Source of the DNA: Myroides guanonis
GTDB taxonomy: Bacteria; Bacteroidota; Bacteroidia; Flavobacteriales; Flavobacteriaceae
NCBI RefSeq assembly: GCF_900114085.1
Contig: NZ_FORU01000004.1
Coordinates: forward strand, 178,066 to 242,065
Direction: 5' to 3'
DNA length: 64,000 bases
Position 1 is the first letter of the stretch; every line of letters begins with the position of its first letter. Both the position numbers and the translations under genes were made by a program. The notes beneath the pieces are model-generated. The model was given only the letters and a program-made list of their open reading frames with translations. It searched no databases and was not told the origin of the DNA. Below are positions 19,004 to 26,876 of the stretch, in pieces.

Positions 19004-19104
19004 TATGATTTCGTAACTAGTAATACAAGCTATTTGAGTCTTTCAAATGGCTTTTTTTATGTCTTCATTTTTCGATGTACTTTCAGTCTCCTGTCTCCTT
19101 TATA

Positions 19105-19172
19105 GCCATCACGCCACCTGGCTCGTTCACTAAAAATGTCTACTAGACATTTTCTTAACGCTCCGCCCCCTA
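19105..19172 (-). repeat. Dispersed hairpin element, copy D
   Basis: Reverse-strand copy of the roughly 65-base element: GGGCGGAGCGTTAAG, the perfect palindrome AAATGTCT-AGT-AGACATTT, TAGTGAACGAGCCAG, GGTGGCG. It is nearly identical to the + strand copy at 48871-48937, so the two form a distant inverted pair around the defence island. Confidence 0.8.
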
Positions 19173-19176
19173 ATGT

Positions 19177-19222
19177 AAATCAAAGAAATCCTCAAATCAC
19201 AAAAATCACAGTTCAGACAATT
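19177..19222 (+). repeat. 46-bp direct repeat, copy 1 of 3
   Basis: A 46-base unit beginning AAATCAAAGAAATCCTCAAA and ending CAGACAATT. Other copies in the same orientation are at 21416-21461 (identical as read) and 43111-43156 (three differences as read). It is directly followed here by the 47-base repeat shared with 17576-17622. Confidence 0.85.
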
Positions 19223-19535
19223 CCAGTCTCCTGTCTCCTTGTCACAATCTCGAATTGAAAAGTGACATAATCTTCTTCAAATCTCTCAACTCGATAAACT
19301 ATAATGGCTTGAAGGGCCCCGTTTCCAAACCTCTTTCGGAATATTTATATTTTTCTAGATTTGATTAGTTTAGCATGACTTATTTTTCTAAGTTTAACTT
19401 ATAATTTAAGAAATCACCTGCCAACGAACTACACTTTTTTTAGTGACATCTATTTAATTAGATTAGCAAAAGTTTTAATGTATTATTTTTTAAAGAAATG
19501 ATGTTAGCAGATTTTTTTTCAAAATTGAGCATAGT

Positions 19536-20201
19536 ATGAAATCAATTAAGCTAAACCAATTTGAAATTGAAGACATTGAAGACTGTTTACCAATGTTCGA
19601 AGAAGCTTTTAAAATAAAGTTTAAAAATGAAGAAACTGAAGGATTAAAGAACTTTGATGAGTTTTGTGATTTAATTATTTCGAAGTTTAAGTTTGAAAAC
19701 GATAATCTATGTACAAGCCAAAGAGCTTTTTATCAATTTAGAAAAGCAGTAGAGGTTGAAAACATAACAAAATCAACGAATATATCTCCAAATACAGAAT
19801 TGAAAAGTGTTTTCCCTAAAAGGAACCGAATAAAAAATGTAAGAAAAGTAGAAAAACAGTTAGGTTATAAATTGAACGTATTACAAGCTAGTCAAATAGC
19901 AATAAATGTTTTGTTCTATATTCTTATCATATCCTTTATAGGTTTATTTTTTGTTTGGAAAATAGCTATCTATGGAATATTAGTTTCTATTTTAGGCTTT
20001 TACTTAACGAAATATACGAACAGATTAGATAAAAAAAGTGTTAGAGAATTAATTGAAAAAAATACAGCACAGAATTATTTTAAAATCAGAAACAGTGAAG
20101 ATTCAATAAATAAATCTGAATTTAAATCTGTCATTTTGGAATGGTTTTCTGAAAAAGCGGGAATAGAAAAAGAAAAGCTCAAATACGGAACTTTTTCTTA
20201 A
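19536..20201 (+). CDS. Hypothetical membrane protein, two helices
   Basis: 221 residues, not recognised. The N-terminal 75 residues are acidic and helical (IEDIEDCLPMFEEAFKIKF, FDEFCDLIISKF). A linker rich in basic residues (PKRNRIKNVRKVEKQLG) precedes two adjacent membrane helices at about 127-165 with a short turn. The C-terminal tail (KSEFKSVILEWFSEKAGIEKEKL) is again charged and helical. This suggests a hairpin inner-membrane anchor with cytosolic N- and C-terminal domains. It lies between Rpn copies in a repeat-rich stretch, so it may be cargo of a variable locus. No operon partner. Confidence 0.6.
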   Translation: MKSIKLNQFEIEDIEDCLPMFEEAFKIKFKNEETEGLKNFDEFCDLIISKFKFENDNLCTSQRAFYQFRKAVEVENITKSTNISPNTELKSVFPKRNRIKNVRKVEKQLGYKLNVLQASQIAINVLFYILIISFIGLFFVWKIAIYGILVSILGFYLTKYTNRLDKKSVRELIEKNTAQNYFKIRNSEDSINKSEFKSVILEWFSEKAGIEKEKLKYGTFS

Positions 20202-20219
20202 AACACTTCAACTAAGGAG

Positions 20220-20317
20220 GATTTAGCAAAGGGGCAAAGAAGCAAAGGGGCAAAGAAGCAAAGGGGCTAATTCGTGAATTTGTTGATTTGTAAATACGCA
20301 GAAGAAGCTAAGAAGCA
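20220..20317. repeat. Intergenic word repeats
   Basis: GCAAAGGGGCAAAGAAGC words followed by CGTGAATTTGTTGATTTGTAAATACGC, the same vocabulary as near 5405, 6480, 16720 and 17470. No gene is seen in 20202-20601. Confidence 0.6.
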
Positions 20318-20380
20318 GGGCCGAGTGTTAAGTTTTATTCTAGTAGACTAAAATAGCGACGGAGCCAGCAGGCGGGCTGG
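20318..20380 (+). repeat. Dispersed hairpin element, copy B
   Basis: GGGCCGAGTGTTAAG, then TTTTATTCTAGTAGACTAAAA (an imperfect palindrome), ATAGCGACGGAGCCAGCAGGCGGGCTGG. It aligns along its length with the copies at 5585, 19105 and 48871; its palindrome is the most decayed of the four. Confidence 0.65.
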
Positions 20381-20601
20381 AGTAAGAAGCTGAGCCGATC
20401 ATAAAGCGAAGAAGTTATTATCTAAGACAACCAAGTACAAAAATAACAAAATGTAGAAATACTGATTTCTCTCTCCTAGTTTTAGTGCCCAGATTCATTT
20501 TTCTTGACAATTTTGAGCATAGAGTCTTCTGAAAAAATAAGACAAGACTTTAGTCATTTTTACTTTTTATAATTTCTTAAAGGTTTAAAGTAGGCCAACC
20601 T

Positions 20602-21321
20602 ATGTTAGGGAATGACAAAGCAGTATTTGATTTATATTGCACAGGAGAGGATGGCGAACATTTTATCATTGAGATGCAGCAAATCAGTCAAGACTTTTTT
20701 AAGGACCGCACTGTCTTCTATACCTCACGGTTGATTAATAGACTAGTGAGACGAGGAGTAAAAGGCAATACTTATGAACTTCCAGAGGTATATTTCATTG
20801 GAGTATTGGAATTTGAATTAGATGAATTTCACTCAGAAAAATACTATTATGATGTAGCCTTATTAGAAAAGGAAACCAAAGAAGTCTTTTACGATAAGTT
20901 GGGATTTAAGTTTCTGATTATACCGAATTTTAAGAAAGAAGAAGCTGAAGTTACGAGTTATATGGATCAGTGGATGTATACATTAAAAAATTTAAGCAAG
21001 TTCGATAAAATACCTTCCTGTTTGGATATCAGGGTATTTGGTCTTATCTGTGATATAGGAAAAGTTGCTAATTTAAATAAGGAAGATATGATTTCATATG
21101 AAGCAAGTTTAAAGCGGAAGCGCGATGCTGAGAGCATTCGTTTAACTCAAGAGCGGATAGGATTCCAAAAGGGAATTGAAGAAGGTATGGAGAAAGGACG
21201 TGAAGAAGGAATTGAACTTGAGAAACGTGCCGTGGCTATTAAATTAAAAGCTAAGGGAATGGCTCTTGCGAATATTTCAGAAGTTACTAGCCTATCTATT
21301 GAAGAAATCGAGAAACTATAG
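20602..21321 (+). pseudogene. N-terminally truncated Rpn family nuclease
   Basis: 239 residues, a paralogue of the gene at 17785 but lacking about 60 N-terminal residues, including the conserved FK.FG opening. It begins almost at the catalytic core (AVFDLYC, IIEMQQ), so the D...ExQ residues are still present, as are the DFFKDRTVFYTSRLI block and the RKRDAESIRLTQERI coiled-coil tail. The loss suggests a decayed gene, although a short active nuclease cannot be excluded. Its last 40 bases and the following 90 bases are duplicated at 18962-19090. Confidence 0.75.
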
Positions 21322-21461
21322 TATGATTTCGTAACTAGTAATACAAGCTATTTGAGTCTTTCAAATGGCTTTTTTTATGTCTTCATTTTTCGATGTACTT
21401 TCAGTCTCCTAATATAAATCAAAGAAATCCTCAAATCACAAAAATCACAGTTCAGACAATT
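21284..21461 (+). repeat. Duplicated Rpn 3-prime flank plus 46-bp repeat copy 2
   Basis: 21284-21410 repeats 18962-19090 (end of the Rpn reading frame, a CAAGCTATTTGAGTCTTTCAA hairpin-like terminator followed by TTTTTTT, and CAGTCTCCT). Copy 2 of the 46-base direct repeat follows at 21416-21461. In the first location a hairpin element is inserted between these two parts. Confidence 0.8.
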
Positions 21462-21469
21462 TCAGTCCC

Positions 21470-21656
21470 CTGTCCCCAAATTCCTGTCCCCAAATTCCTG
21501 TCCCCAACTCACAGTCTCCAGTCCCCCAGTTTCTGTCACCTAATTAAAGTTTCCTTCGAGTCTCCTTCGAGTCTCCTTCGAGTCTTGTTCGGAAAATGAG
21601 CTTCTAGCCCAAGTAAACACTAGAAATCTCCGAAGAGTCCCCGAACAAAGTACTTT
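21470..21656. repeat. Short tandem repeats and nested inverted repeats
   Basis: Three copies of the 14-base word CCTGTCCCCAAATT (21470 onward), then three copies of a 12-base word CCTTCGAGTCTC (from about 21551), then a nested dyad: TTGTTCGG pairs with CCGAACAA across about 50 bases, and inside it TTCTAG pairs with CTAGAA. No gene is supported between 21322 and 21845. Confidence 0.6.
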
Positions 21657-21845
21657 TTTAATAAAATTAGACATTGATATACAGTGGTTTATAAAATGTT
21701 TTAAATCATTATATATCAAATGATATCAAAATAATCACAATACAAAACGAGCTTTGTATTTCCCTCTAGTTTTGCGATAGAAAGAACAGGTAAAGTAGCT
21801 ACACCGATACGTTCTAAAATTGTTTCATTTTTAAAAACTAGCATT

Positions 21846-22475
21846 ATGGCAGTAATTTCAAAAGGAATCCTGGGAGGATTCAGTGGTAAAGTAGGGACGG
21901 TAGTGGGAGCAAATTGGAGAGGAAAGGATATCATTCGCAGCATACCGACAAAGAAGAATCGAAAAGCGTCGGACTTACAAATGATTCAGCGCATGAAGTT
22001 TAAGTTGGTATCTCAGTTCATAGCTCCTTTGAACCAATTGACGAGCAAGTATTTTGGAGAATATCAAGGGGCTAAATCCCGAACGAATTTAGCGATGTCT
22101 CACCATCTAACAGATGCGATAGAGGAAATCAACGATCAGTTGGTAATCAATTATTCAAAGGTGGTAATCACCAAAGGAGTGTTACCATCAGTGAATATCG
22201 ACAGTAGCGATATCCAAAATGACACACTTGAAATCGCATGGACGTCGAGTGCAGGAGTGGGGTTAGCAAAAGCAACGGATAGACTAATTGTTATTATCTA
22301 TTCTAAGACACATAACCTTTTCCATGTGGTAGAAGATAGCGCTACGCGCGCCGATGGAGCCGTTTCAACACCGATGCCAAACGCATGGCCAGTGGGCGAT
22401 AACTCGGTTTGGATTTGCTTGATCGATGAAAAGGGTAAGCTTTGTAGCACAAGTGAGTATTTAGGAGATCTTTAG
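21846..22475 (+). CDS. DUF6266 family protein
   Basis: 209 residues. The opening MAVISKGILGGFSGKVGTVVGANWRG is the hallmark of DUF6266, a family widespread in Bacteroidota. The N-terminal half continues with basic helices (QMIQRMKFKLVSQFIAPLNQL) and GAKSRTNLAM. The second half is a beta-sandwich-like domain (LEIAWTSSAGVGLAKATDRLIVIIYSK). No signal peptide is present. Function unknown; members are often found in multicopy arrays close to mobile or defence regions. It stands alone here, with repeat-rich DNA on both sides, and marks the left edge of the defence island. Confidence 0.85.
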   Translation: MAVISKGILGGFSGKVGTVVGANWRGKDIIRSIPTKKNRKASDLQMIQRMKFKLVSQFIAPLNQLTSKYFGEYQGAKSRTNLAMSHHLTDAIEEINDQLVINYSKVVITKGVLPSVNIDSSDIQNDTLEIAWTSSAGVGLAKATDRLIVIIYSKTHNLFHVVEDSATRADGAVSTPMPNAWPVGDNSVWICLIDEKGKLCSTSEYLGDL

Positions 22476-22630
22476 TTTAGATGACAGTAAACAAGGGGAC
22501 AAGGGGACAGTAGACGGGTGACTGAATAAATACTAAATACAGTTACTAATCTAGCAACCTTAGTACACTACTAGAACACTTAGAGGAGTTGTAAAGACTC
22601 AATTATAAAGCAATGTTTAATTTTAAAGTA

Positions 22631-22659
22631 AAAGAGTTCTCGAGAGGGAACTCTTTTTT
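22631..22659 (+). terminator. Rho-independent terminator
   Basis: AAAGAGTTC-tcgagagg-GAACTCTTTTTT, with a T run, about 155 bases after the DUF6266 gene. Confidence 0.75.
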
Positions 22660-23138
22660 GTTTATTACAGATATCAACCTCGGATTAATTTTCACTTCTT
22701 TTACTTCGTCAGTTCGCTATGCTCGTGTCGCATCACTGTTTATTTCTCACGCATTTCCTAATCACTGTCTTATAGTTTCATTTTTAAAGACCTAATAAAT
22801 TTCTGTAAGGAAAAAAATACTAGTATGTTTTTTCATAATAATGGAGAAAATCACAGATTCTACTCAAATCAAACCGAATCGGTTTAATAAAATCTTTATA
22901 TCAAGAACTACTAGGTGAAAATGCCATTTAGACAGACCACTTTTTTGTTTAAATTTTCGTTCTAGATCAAAATCATTATTTTATATATATATAGTTTTCT
23001 TAAAAAGATAAGATTAAAATAGAAGTAATCTATTTCGATTTTTGGTCTTTAAGATCATTTTTATTAATCACTCTTTTATTTGTTATTTTAAGTTTTTGAT
23101 ATGAGATATTTTAAAACTTTTTTCACCAATAGTTATTT
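22660..23138. other. AT-rich spacer before the restriction-modification operon
   Basis: Nothing recognisable as a gene. The base composition becomes visibly more AT-rich from about 22950, which is a plausible left boundary for the transferred island. There is no integrase, tRNA or att-like direct repeat that I can point to. Confidence 0.4.
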
Positions 23139-23180
23139 GTCAAAACTGATATAATTTGTATTTTTGACCTCTTTGGTCAA
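23139..23180 (+). promoter_or_regulatory. Candidate controller-protein operator
   Basis: Two interlocked inverted repeats directly upstream of the XRE gene: GTCAAAA (23139-23145) with TTTTGAC (23162-23168), and TTGACC-TCTTT-GGTCAA (23164-23180). The second ends 15 bases before the ATG. Controller proteins of restriction-modification systems bind paired dyads in exactly this position, activating at one and repressing at the other. TATAATTTG at 23150-23158, between the two dyads, resembles a -7 element. Confidence 0.55.
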
Positions 23181-23195
23181 TTTTATAAATACGGT

Positions 23196-23483
23196 ATGAC
23201 AATAGGTGAAACTATTAAAATAAACAGATTAGAGAAAGATATTTCTCAAAAGGATTTAGCTAAAAAAATTGGAGTAGATGTGTCTTTTTTATGTAAAGTT
23301 GAAAAGAATGAGAAGAAGTTAAGTTTAGATAAACTTGAACTAATTTCAGAGATGTTGTCTTTAGAATTAAATGAGTTAAAATATCTATATTATTTAGAAA
23401 AAGTTACTGCATCTTTTGTTAATGAAAAAGATGCTTTTATAGTTGAAATATTAGAGAAAATTATAAAATCATATCATGTATAA
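23196..23483 (+). CDS. XRE-type controller (C) protein of the restriction-modification operon
   Basis: 95 residues forming a single lambda-repressor-type helix-turn-helix. The HTH reads DISQKDLAKKIGVDVSFLCKVEKNEKKLS (about residues 14-42), with the typical SQ..LA...GV....S..E pattern. The remainder is a helical dimerisation tail (LISEMLSLELNELKYLYYLEK). Small stand-alone XRE proteins at the head of methyltransferase genes usually act as C proteins that delay restriction until the DNA is modified. The stop codon overlaps the following methyltransferase start by 8 bases, giving translational coupling. Dyads at 23139-23180 are the likely binding sites. Confidence 0.82.
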   Translation: MTIGETIKINRLEKDISQKDLAKKIGVDVSFLCKVEKNEKKLSLDKLELISEMLSLELNELKYLYYLEKVTASFVNEKDAFIVEILEKIIKSYHV

Positions 23484-24669
23484 TTTTATTGATTTATTCG
23501 CTGGTTGTGGTGGATTGAGTGAGGGTTTTTATAAAGAAAATTTTAAGGCATTAGCACATGTTGAAATTAACAAAGAGGCTTGTGAAACATTAAAAACTAG
23601 AATGCGATATTATGGATATGAGAATGTTGATAATGAGGTTTTTAATGTAGATATTACAAGTGAGAATATCAATGATATAATTGATCAAGCGGTTGTTAAT
23701 AGGGATGTGGATTTGATTATCGGTGGTCCTCCATGTCAAGCATATTCTACATTGGGAAGAGCTAAAGATGATAATGCTATGGTGGATGATCCTCGAAATT
23801 TTTTATTTGAGAGTTATATAAAAGTTTTACACCATTACAATCCTAAAATTTTTGTTTTTGAAAATGTTACTGGCCTTTTAAGTGCAAAAGTTGAGGGAAA
23901 ACTCATTGTAAATACAATTTTAAAGAGTTTAGGGGAAAGATATGATTTAATTGAGAATCCAAAAGAGATGGTACTTAATTCGGTTGAATATGGGGTGCCC
24001 CAAGTTAGAAAAAGGATCATTATAATCGGTGTTAGGAAGGATTTACCTTTTAAGGCTAAAGAGATTTACGACAATATTATAAAAACTCATGGGGAAGTCA
24101 AGACTAAAGATGGAAAGATTAAAAAATATGTAACTGTTGGTGAGGCTATTTCCGATTTACCTAGCTTAATCCCTGGAGGAGGTAAAGATTTAACTGAATT
24201 TACTTCTGAAGTTGAGAATGATTTTTTAGTAAAAGTACTTGATAGGGAATCCGGGATTATCAGACATCATGTGGCAAGAAAGCACAATGATTTAGACGTA
24301 GCAAGATATAAAGCTATGAGTGAAAATAAATGGACATTTACTGAATTACTTAACTATAGAGCTGATTTGAGACACGAGAAACAAAGGGTATTTAATAATA
24401 GTTATTGTGTTCAATTTGCCGACAATCCTGCTCGCACAATCATAGCTCATCTATATAAAGATGGAAATCAATTTATTCATCCAGATCACCAACAAGGAAG
24501 AACATTAACTCCAAGAGAGGCTGCAAGATTACAATCATTTCCAGATGATTTTGTGTTTGAAGGATCACGTACGGAGATTTACAAACAAATAGGTAATGCG
24601 GTTCCTGTATTACTTGCTCAAGCAATAGCCAAAAGTTGTAAAACTATTTTAAAGAAATATGATTTTTAA
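23476..24669 (+). CDS. DNA (cytosine-5) methyltransferase, first of a pair (BsuMI/LlaJI type)
   Basis: 397 residues with all major m5C motifs in order: I (DLFAGCGGLSEGF, 6-18), IV with catalytic C87 (GGPPCQAYS), VI (FENVTG, E129), VIII (QVRKRIIIIG), IX (RLQSFPDDF region) and X (QIGNAVPVLLAQAIA). The variable target-recognition region lies between VIII and IX. It methylates cytosine in DNA using S-adenosylmethionine. The presence of a second, different m5C enzyme starting 11 bases before this stop codon suggests an asymmetric site needing one enzyme per strand, as in LlaJI, or a two-subunit arrangement, as in BsuMI. Confidence 0.93.
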   Translation: MYNFIDLFAGCGGLSEGFYKENFKALAHVEINKEACETLKTRMRYYGYENVDNEVFNVDITSENINDIIDQAVVNRDVDLIIGGPPCQAYSTLGRAKDDNAMVDDPRNFLFESYIKVLHHYNPKIFVFENVTGLLSAKVEGKLIVNTILKSLGERYDLIENPKEMVLNSVEYGVPQVRKRIIIIGVRKDLPFKAKEIYDNIIKTHGEVKTKDGKIKKYVTVGEAISDLPSLIPGGGKDLTEFTSEVENDFLVKVLDRESGIIRHHVARKHNDLDVARYKAMSENKWTFTELLNYRADLRHEKQRVFNNSYCVQFADNPARTIIAHLYKDGNQFIHPDHQQGRTLTPREAARLQSFPDDFVFEGSRTEIYKQIGNAVPVLLAQAIAKSCKTILKKYDF

Positions 24670-26179
24670 AAATATAGATACAGTTGTAATTGATAAAAAA
24701 GAAAAAGCATCTTTTTTAGAGAAGGTACAATTGCATATACGAATCACTCAGAGTATTGCTGAGATTAATAATATAGATTCAAGTCTTGTAGATAAGGAGG
24801 TTAGTAATAAGACTATAAAAAAAATGGTTGAGCTAGGCGTTATTAATGGTCCTGATCAAATAGAATTTTTTAAAAAGACATTAGGTAAGCTTTACATAGA
24901 ATTTATTCAAAGCGTTAACTTCTCAATTTCTTTTAGAAGCCTAGTTGGCAACCATCTTGATAAGTTAAACAATACAATACGAGCTAAATATCAACAAATA
25001 GAAGAAACTTCTAGTAAGCCAACTATTGTTGATTTTTTCTGTGGAGCTGGAGGATTAAGTTATGGTTTTGTGAAGGAAGGGTACAAGGTCATTTTAGCAA
25101 ATGACTATGAAGATGTTTGTATTGATACTTATACTTATAATCATCCTGAGGTTCCTTCAAGCAAAATTATTAAAGGTGATATTAGACAAATAGTTGAACA
25201 TGTGGATGATTATGTGAATCAATCTGTTGATCTAGTTGTTGGAGGGCCTCCATGTCAAGGGTTTAGTTCTGCAAATCAGCAAAGAATTATTGATGATCCA
25301 AGGAATGAGTTATATAGATACTTTCTTCAGGCTGTGGGTAGGTTAGCTCCTAAGTTCGTAGTGATGGAAAATGTAAGAGGAATGCTTCCATATGCAGATC
25401 AAGTAATTGAAGATTATCATAATATTAGAGTAAGCTTAGACAATAGGGAATTAAGTTATACCGTTGGATGTAGAATATTGGTGTCAGACGATTTTGGAGT
25501 TGCTCAGAAAAGGCAAAGGCTAATTTTTATAGCCATTAGAGAAGATATTCAAGAAATGCATACTATAACTCCAGAGCTATTATTTGATAATATCTCAGCA
25601 AGTTCTGAAGGAGTAAAAAGACACACATTGCAAGATGCTCTCGATTATATTCAGGAGTTAGACGCAAATAGAATAAAAAACACGAATGAGATAGATTGTG
25701 AAGAATCGGGAAAGAAAGTAGCGGTTAATGCATTCAAAGGTAATGATAGTAGCTATATGAAATTAATAAATAGCGATAGGATAATACCTATACTATATAA
25801 TCATAAAGCTAGATTTGTGAATGATATAAATTATGACATTTACAGATTACTTGATCAAGGGGACGATGCAACAAATGAGAAAATCACACATTTAATGCCT
25901 TACTCCCATAGAAACGATGTTTTTAAAGATAAATACTTTAAATTAGTAGCAAATAGACCTTCAAGAACAATTACTGCTCATATGCGTATGGATTGCCATT
26001 CACATATACATCCGTATCAAGTTAGAAGTCTAACACCGAGAGAGGCCGCTAGAGTGCAATCTTTTCCAGATGATTATGTTTTTTTAGGTGCTTACTTAAA
26101 AACCTATATGCAAATTGGAAATGCTGTGCCTCCTGTAATGGCCTCTTATATAGCTAAAGAAATAAAACAGTATTTATAA
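24659..26179 (+). CDS. DNA (cytosine-5) methyltransferase, second of a pair
   Basis: 506 residues. An N-terminal extension of about 120 helical residues precedes the m5C core: motif I (VDFFCGAGGLSYGF), IV with C199 (GGPPCQGFSSA), VI (VMENVRGML), VIII (AQKRQRLIFIAI), and IX/X (RVQSFPDDYVF, QIGNAVPPVMASYIA). The start overlaps the previous gene by 11 bases. The extended N-terminus is not shared with the first enzyme and may serve subunit contact. As part of a two-methyltransferase, multi-subunit restriction operon it presumably protects the second strand of the recognition site. Confidence 0.93.
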   Translation: MIFKNIDTVVIDKKEKASFLEKVQLHIRITQSIAEINNIDSSLVDKEVSNKTIKKMVELGVINGPDQIEFFKKTLGKLYIEFIQSVNFSISFRSLVGNHLDKLNNTIRAKYQQIEETSSKPTIVDFFCGAGGLSYGFVKEGYKVILANDYEDVCIDTYTYNHPEVPSSKIIKGDIRQIVEHVDDYVNQSVDLVVGGPPCQGFSSANQQRIIDDPRNELYRYFLQAVGRLAPKFVVMENVRGMLPYADQVIEDYHNIRVSLDNRELSYTVGCRILVSDDFGVAQKRQRLIFIAIREDIQEMHTITPELLFDNISASSEGVKRHTLQDALDYIQELDANRIKNTNEIDCEESGKKVAVNAFKGNDSSYMKLINSDRIIPILYNHKARFVNDINYDIYRLLDQGDDATNEKITHLMPYSHRNDVFKDKYFKLVANRPSRTITAHMRMDCHSHIHPYQVRSLTPREAARVQSFPDDYVFLGAYLKTYMQIGNAVPPVMASYIAKEIKQYL

Positions 26180-26190
26180 ATACCTTAGAT

Positions 26191-26874
26191 ATGAGTCAGA
26201 TTATAGAGAAATTTATTAGAAAATTAAATAATACAGAACTTAATGTTCAAAGTACAAATGATGCCTATATTAGGGTGTCTACTGAAATTCAGACTGTACT
26301 ACCTAGTGATTTTTTAAGTAATCTAGATTCAAAAAAGGAAGTTGTTCAAATAAAAAAAACAGGAAAAAAGGAGCTTTTTCCTTCTAATAAATGGTTGAGA
26401 TATCAACACTATCCATCTAATGATGAATATAGAATAGTTAGTATAGCTGAACTACTTAATCGATATAAGGCTACTGCAGGCGATTTTGTAATTATCGAAA
26501 AGATTACAGATGGTAGTGATTTTCATTATGAGGTCTCAATGCGAGTGTACGAAAAGATTTCGATGAAGTATAATAAAGGTAAAAATGCTTTCGAAATATT
26601 AAATTTGCATCAAGTTAGTAATAGAGGAATATTAGAAGAGGATATTGATATACTATTTGAAGGAAAAAGTATTAACAGTAAAATATCTTTGGTGAGTAAA
26701 GAGAAAAAGAAAGCCAATTCGCCAACAGAGACAAGTTATTACAAAATAGAAAATCTTCCTGATGATTTTCAAGATAAACTAGAAAGGGATTCTTTTATTG
26801 AAATTGTTGAAAAGGGAGGAAAGTTTTATTTGAGCATTGAAAAATCTTGGGAATTTAATAAAATAGAAATTTAA
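26191..26874 (+). CDS. Predicted DNA-binding restriction subunit (EcoRII-N/B3-like; YdiR-position)
   Basis: 227 residues. The N-terminal line KFIRKLNNTELNVQSTNDAYIRV follows the pattern of EcoRII N-terminal (B3-like pseudobarrel) domains, which open with a helix, a TELG/DTG turn and a YI strand. Later AELLNRYKATAGDFVIIEKI gives the GD-V-I strand that closes this fold. The C-terminal half has no recognised motif or nuclease signature. It is a paralogue of the protein at 30077-30742. The gene sits 11 bases after the second methyltransferase and 2 bases before the McrB-like gene, the place occupied by the third restriction subunit in BsuMI-type systems, so a sequence-recognition role is inferred. 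The fold call is by eye. Confidence 0.6.
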   Translation: MSQIIEKFIRKLNNTELNVQSTNDAYIRVSTEIQTVLPSDFLSNLDSKKEVVQIKKTGKKELFPSNKWLRYQHYPSNDEYRIVSIAELLNRYKATAGDFVIIEKITDGSDFHYEVSMRVYEKISMKYNKGKNAFEILNLHQVSNRGILEEDIDILFEGKSINSKISLVSKEKKKANSPTETSYYKIENLPDDFQDKLERDSFIEIVEKGGKFYLSIEKSWEFNKIEI

Positions 26875-26876
26875 TC

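Noticed and set aside
22613..22795. 60-codon frame after DUF6266
   Set aside because: It runs through the terminator hairpin at 22631-22659.
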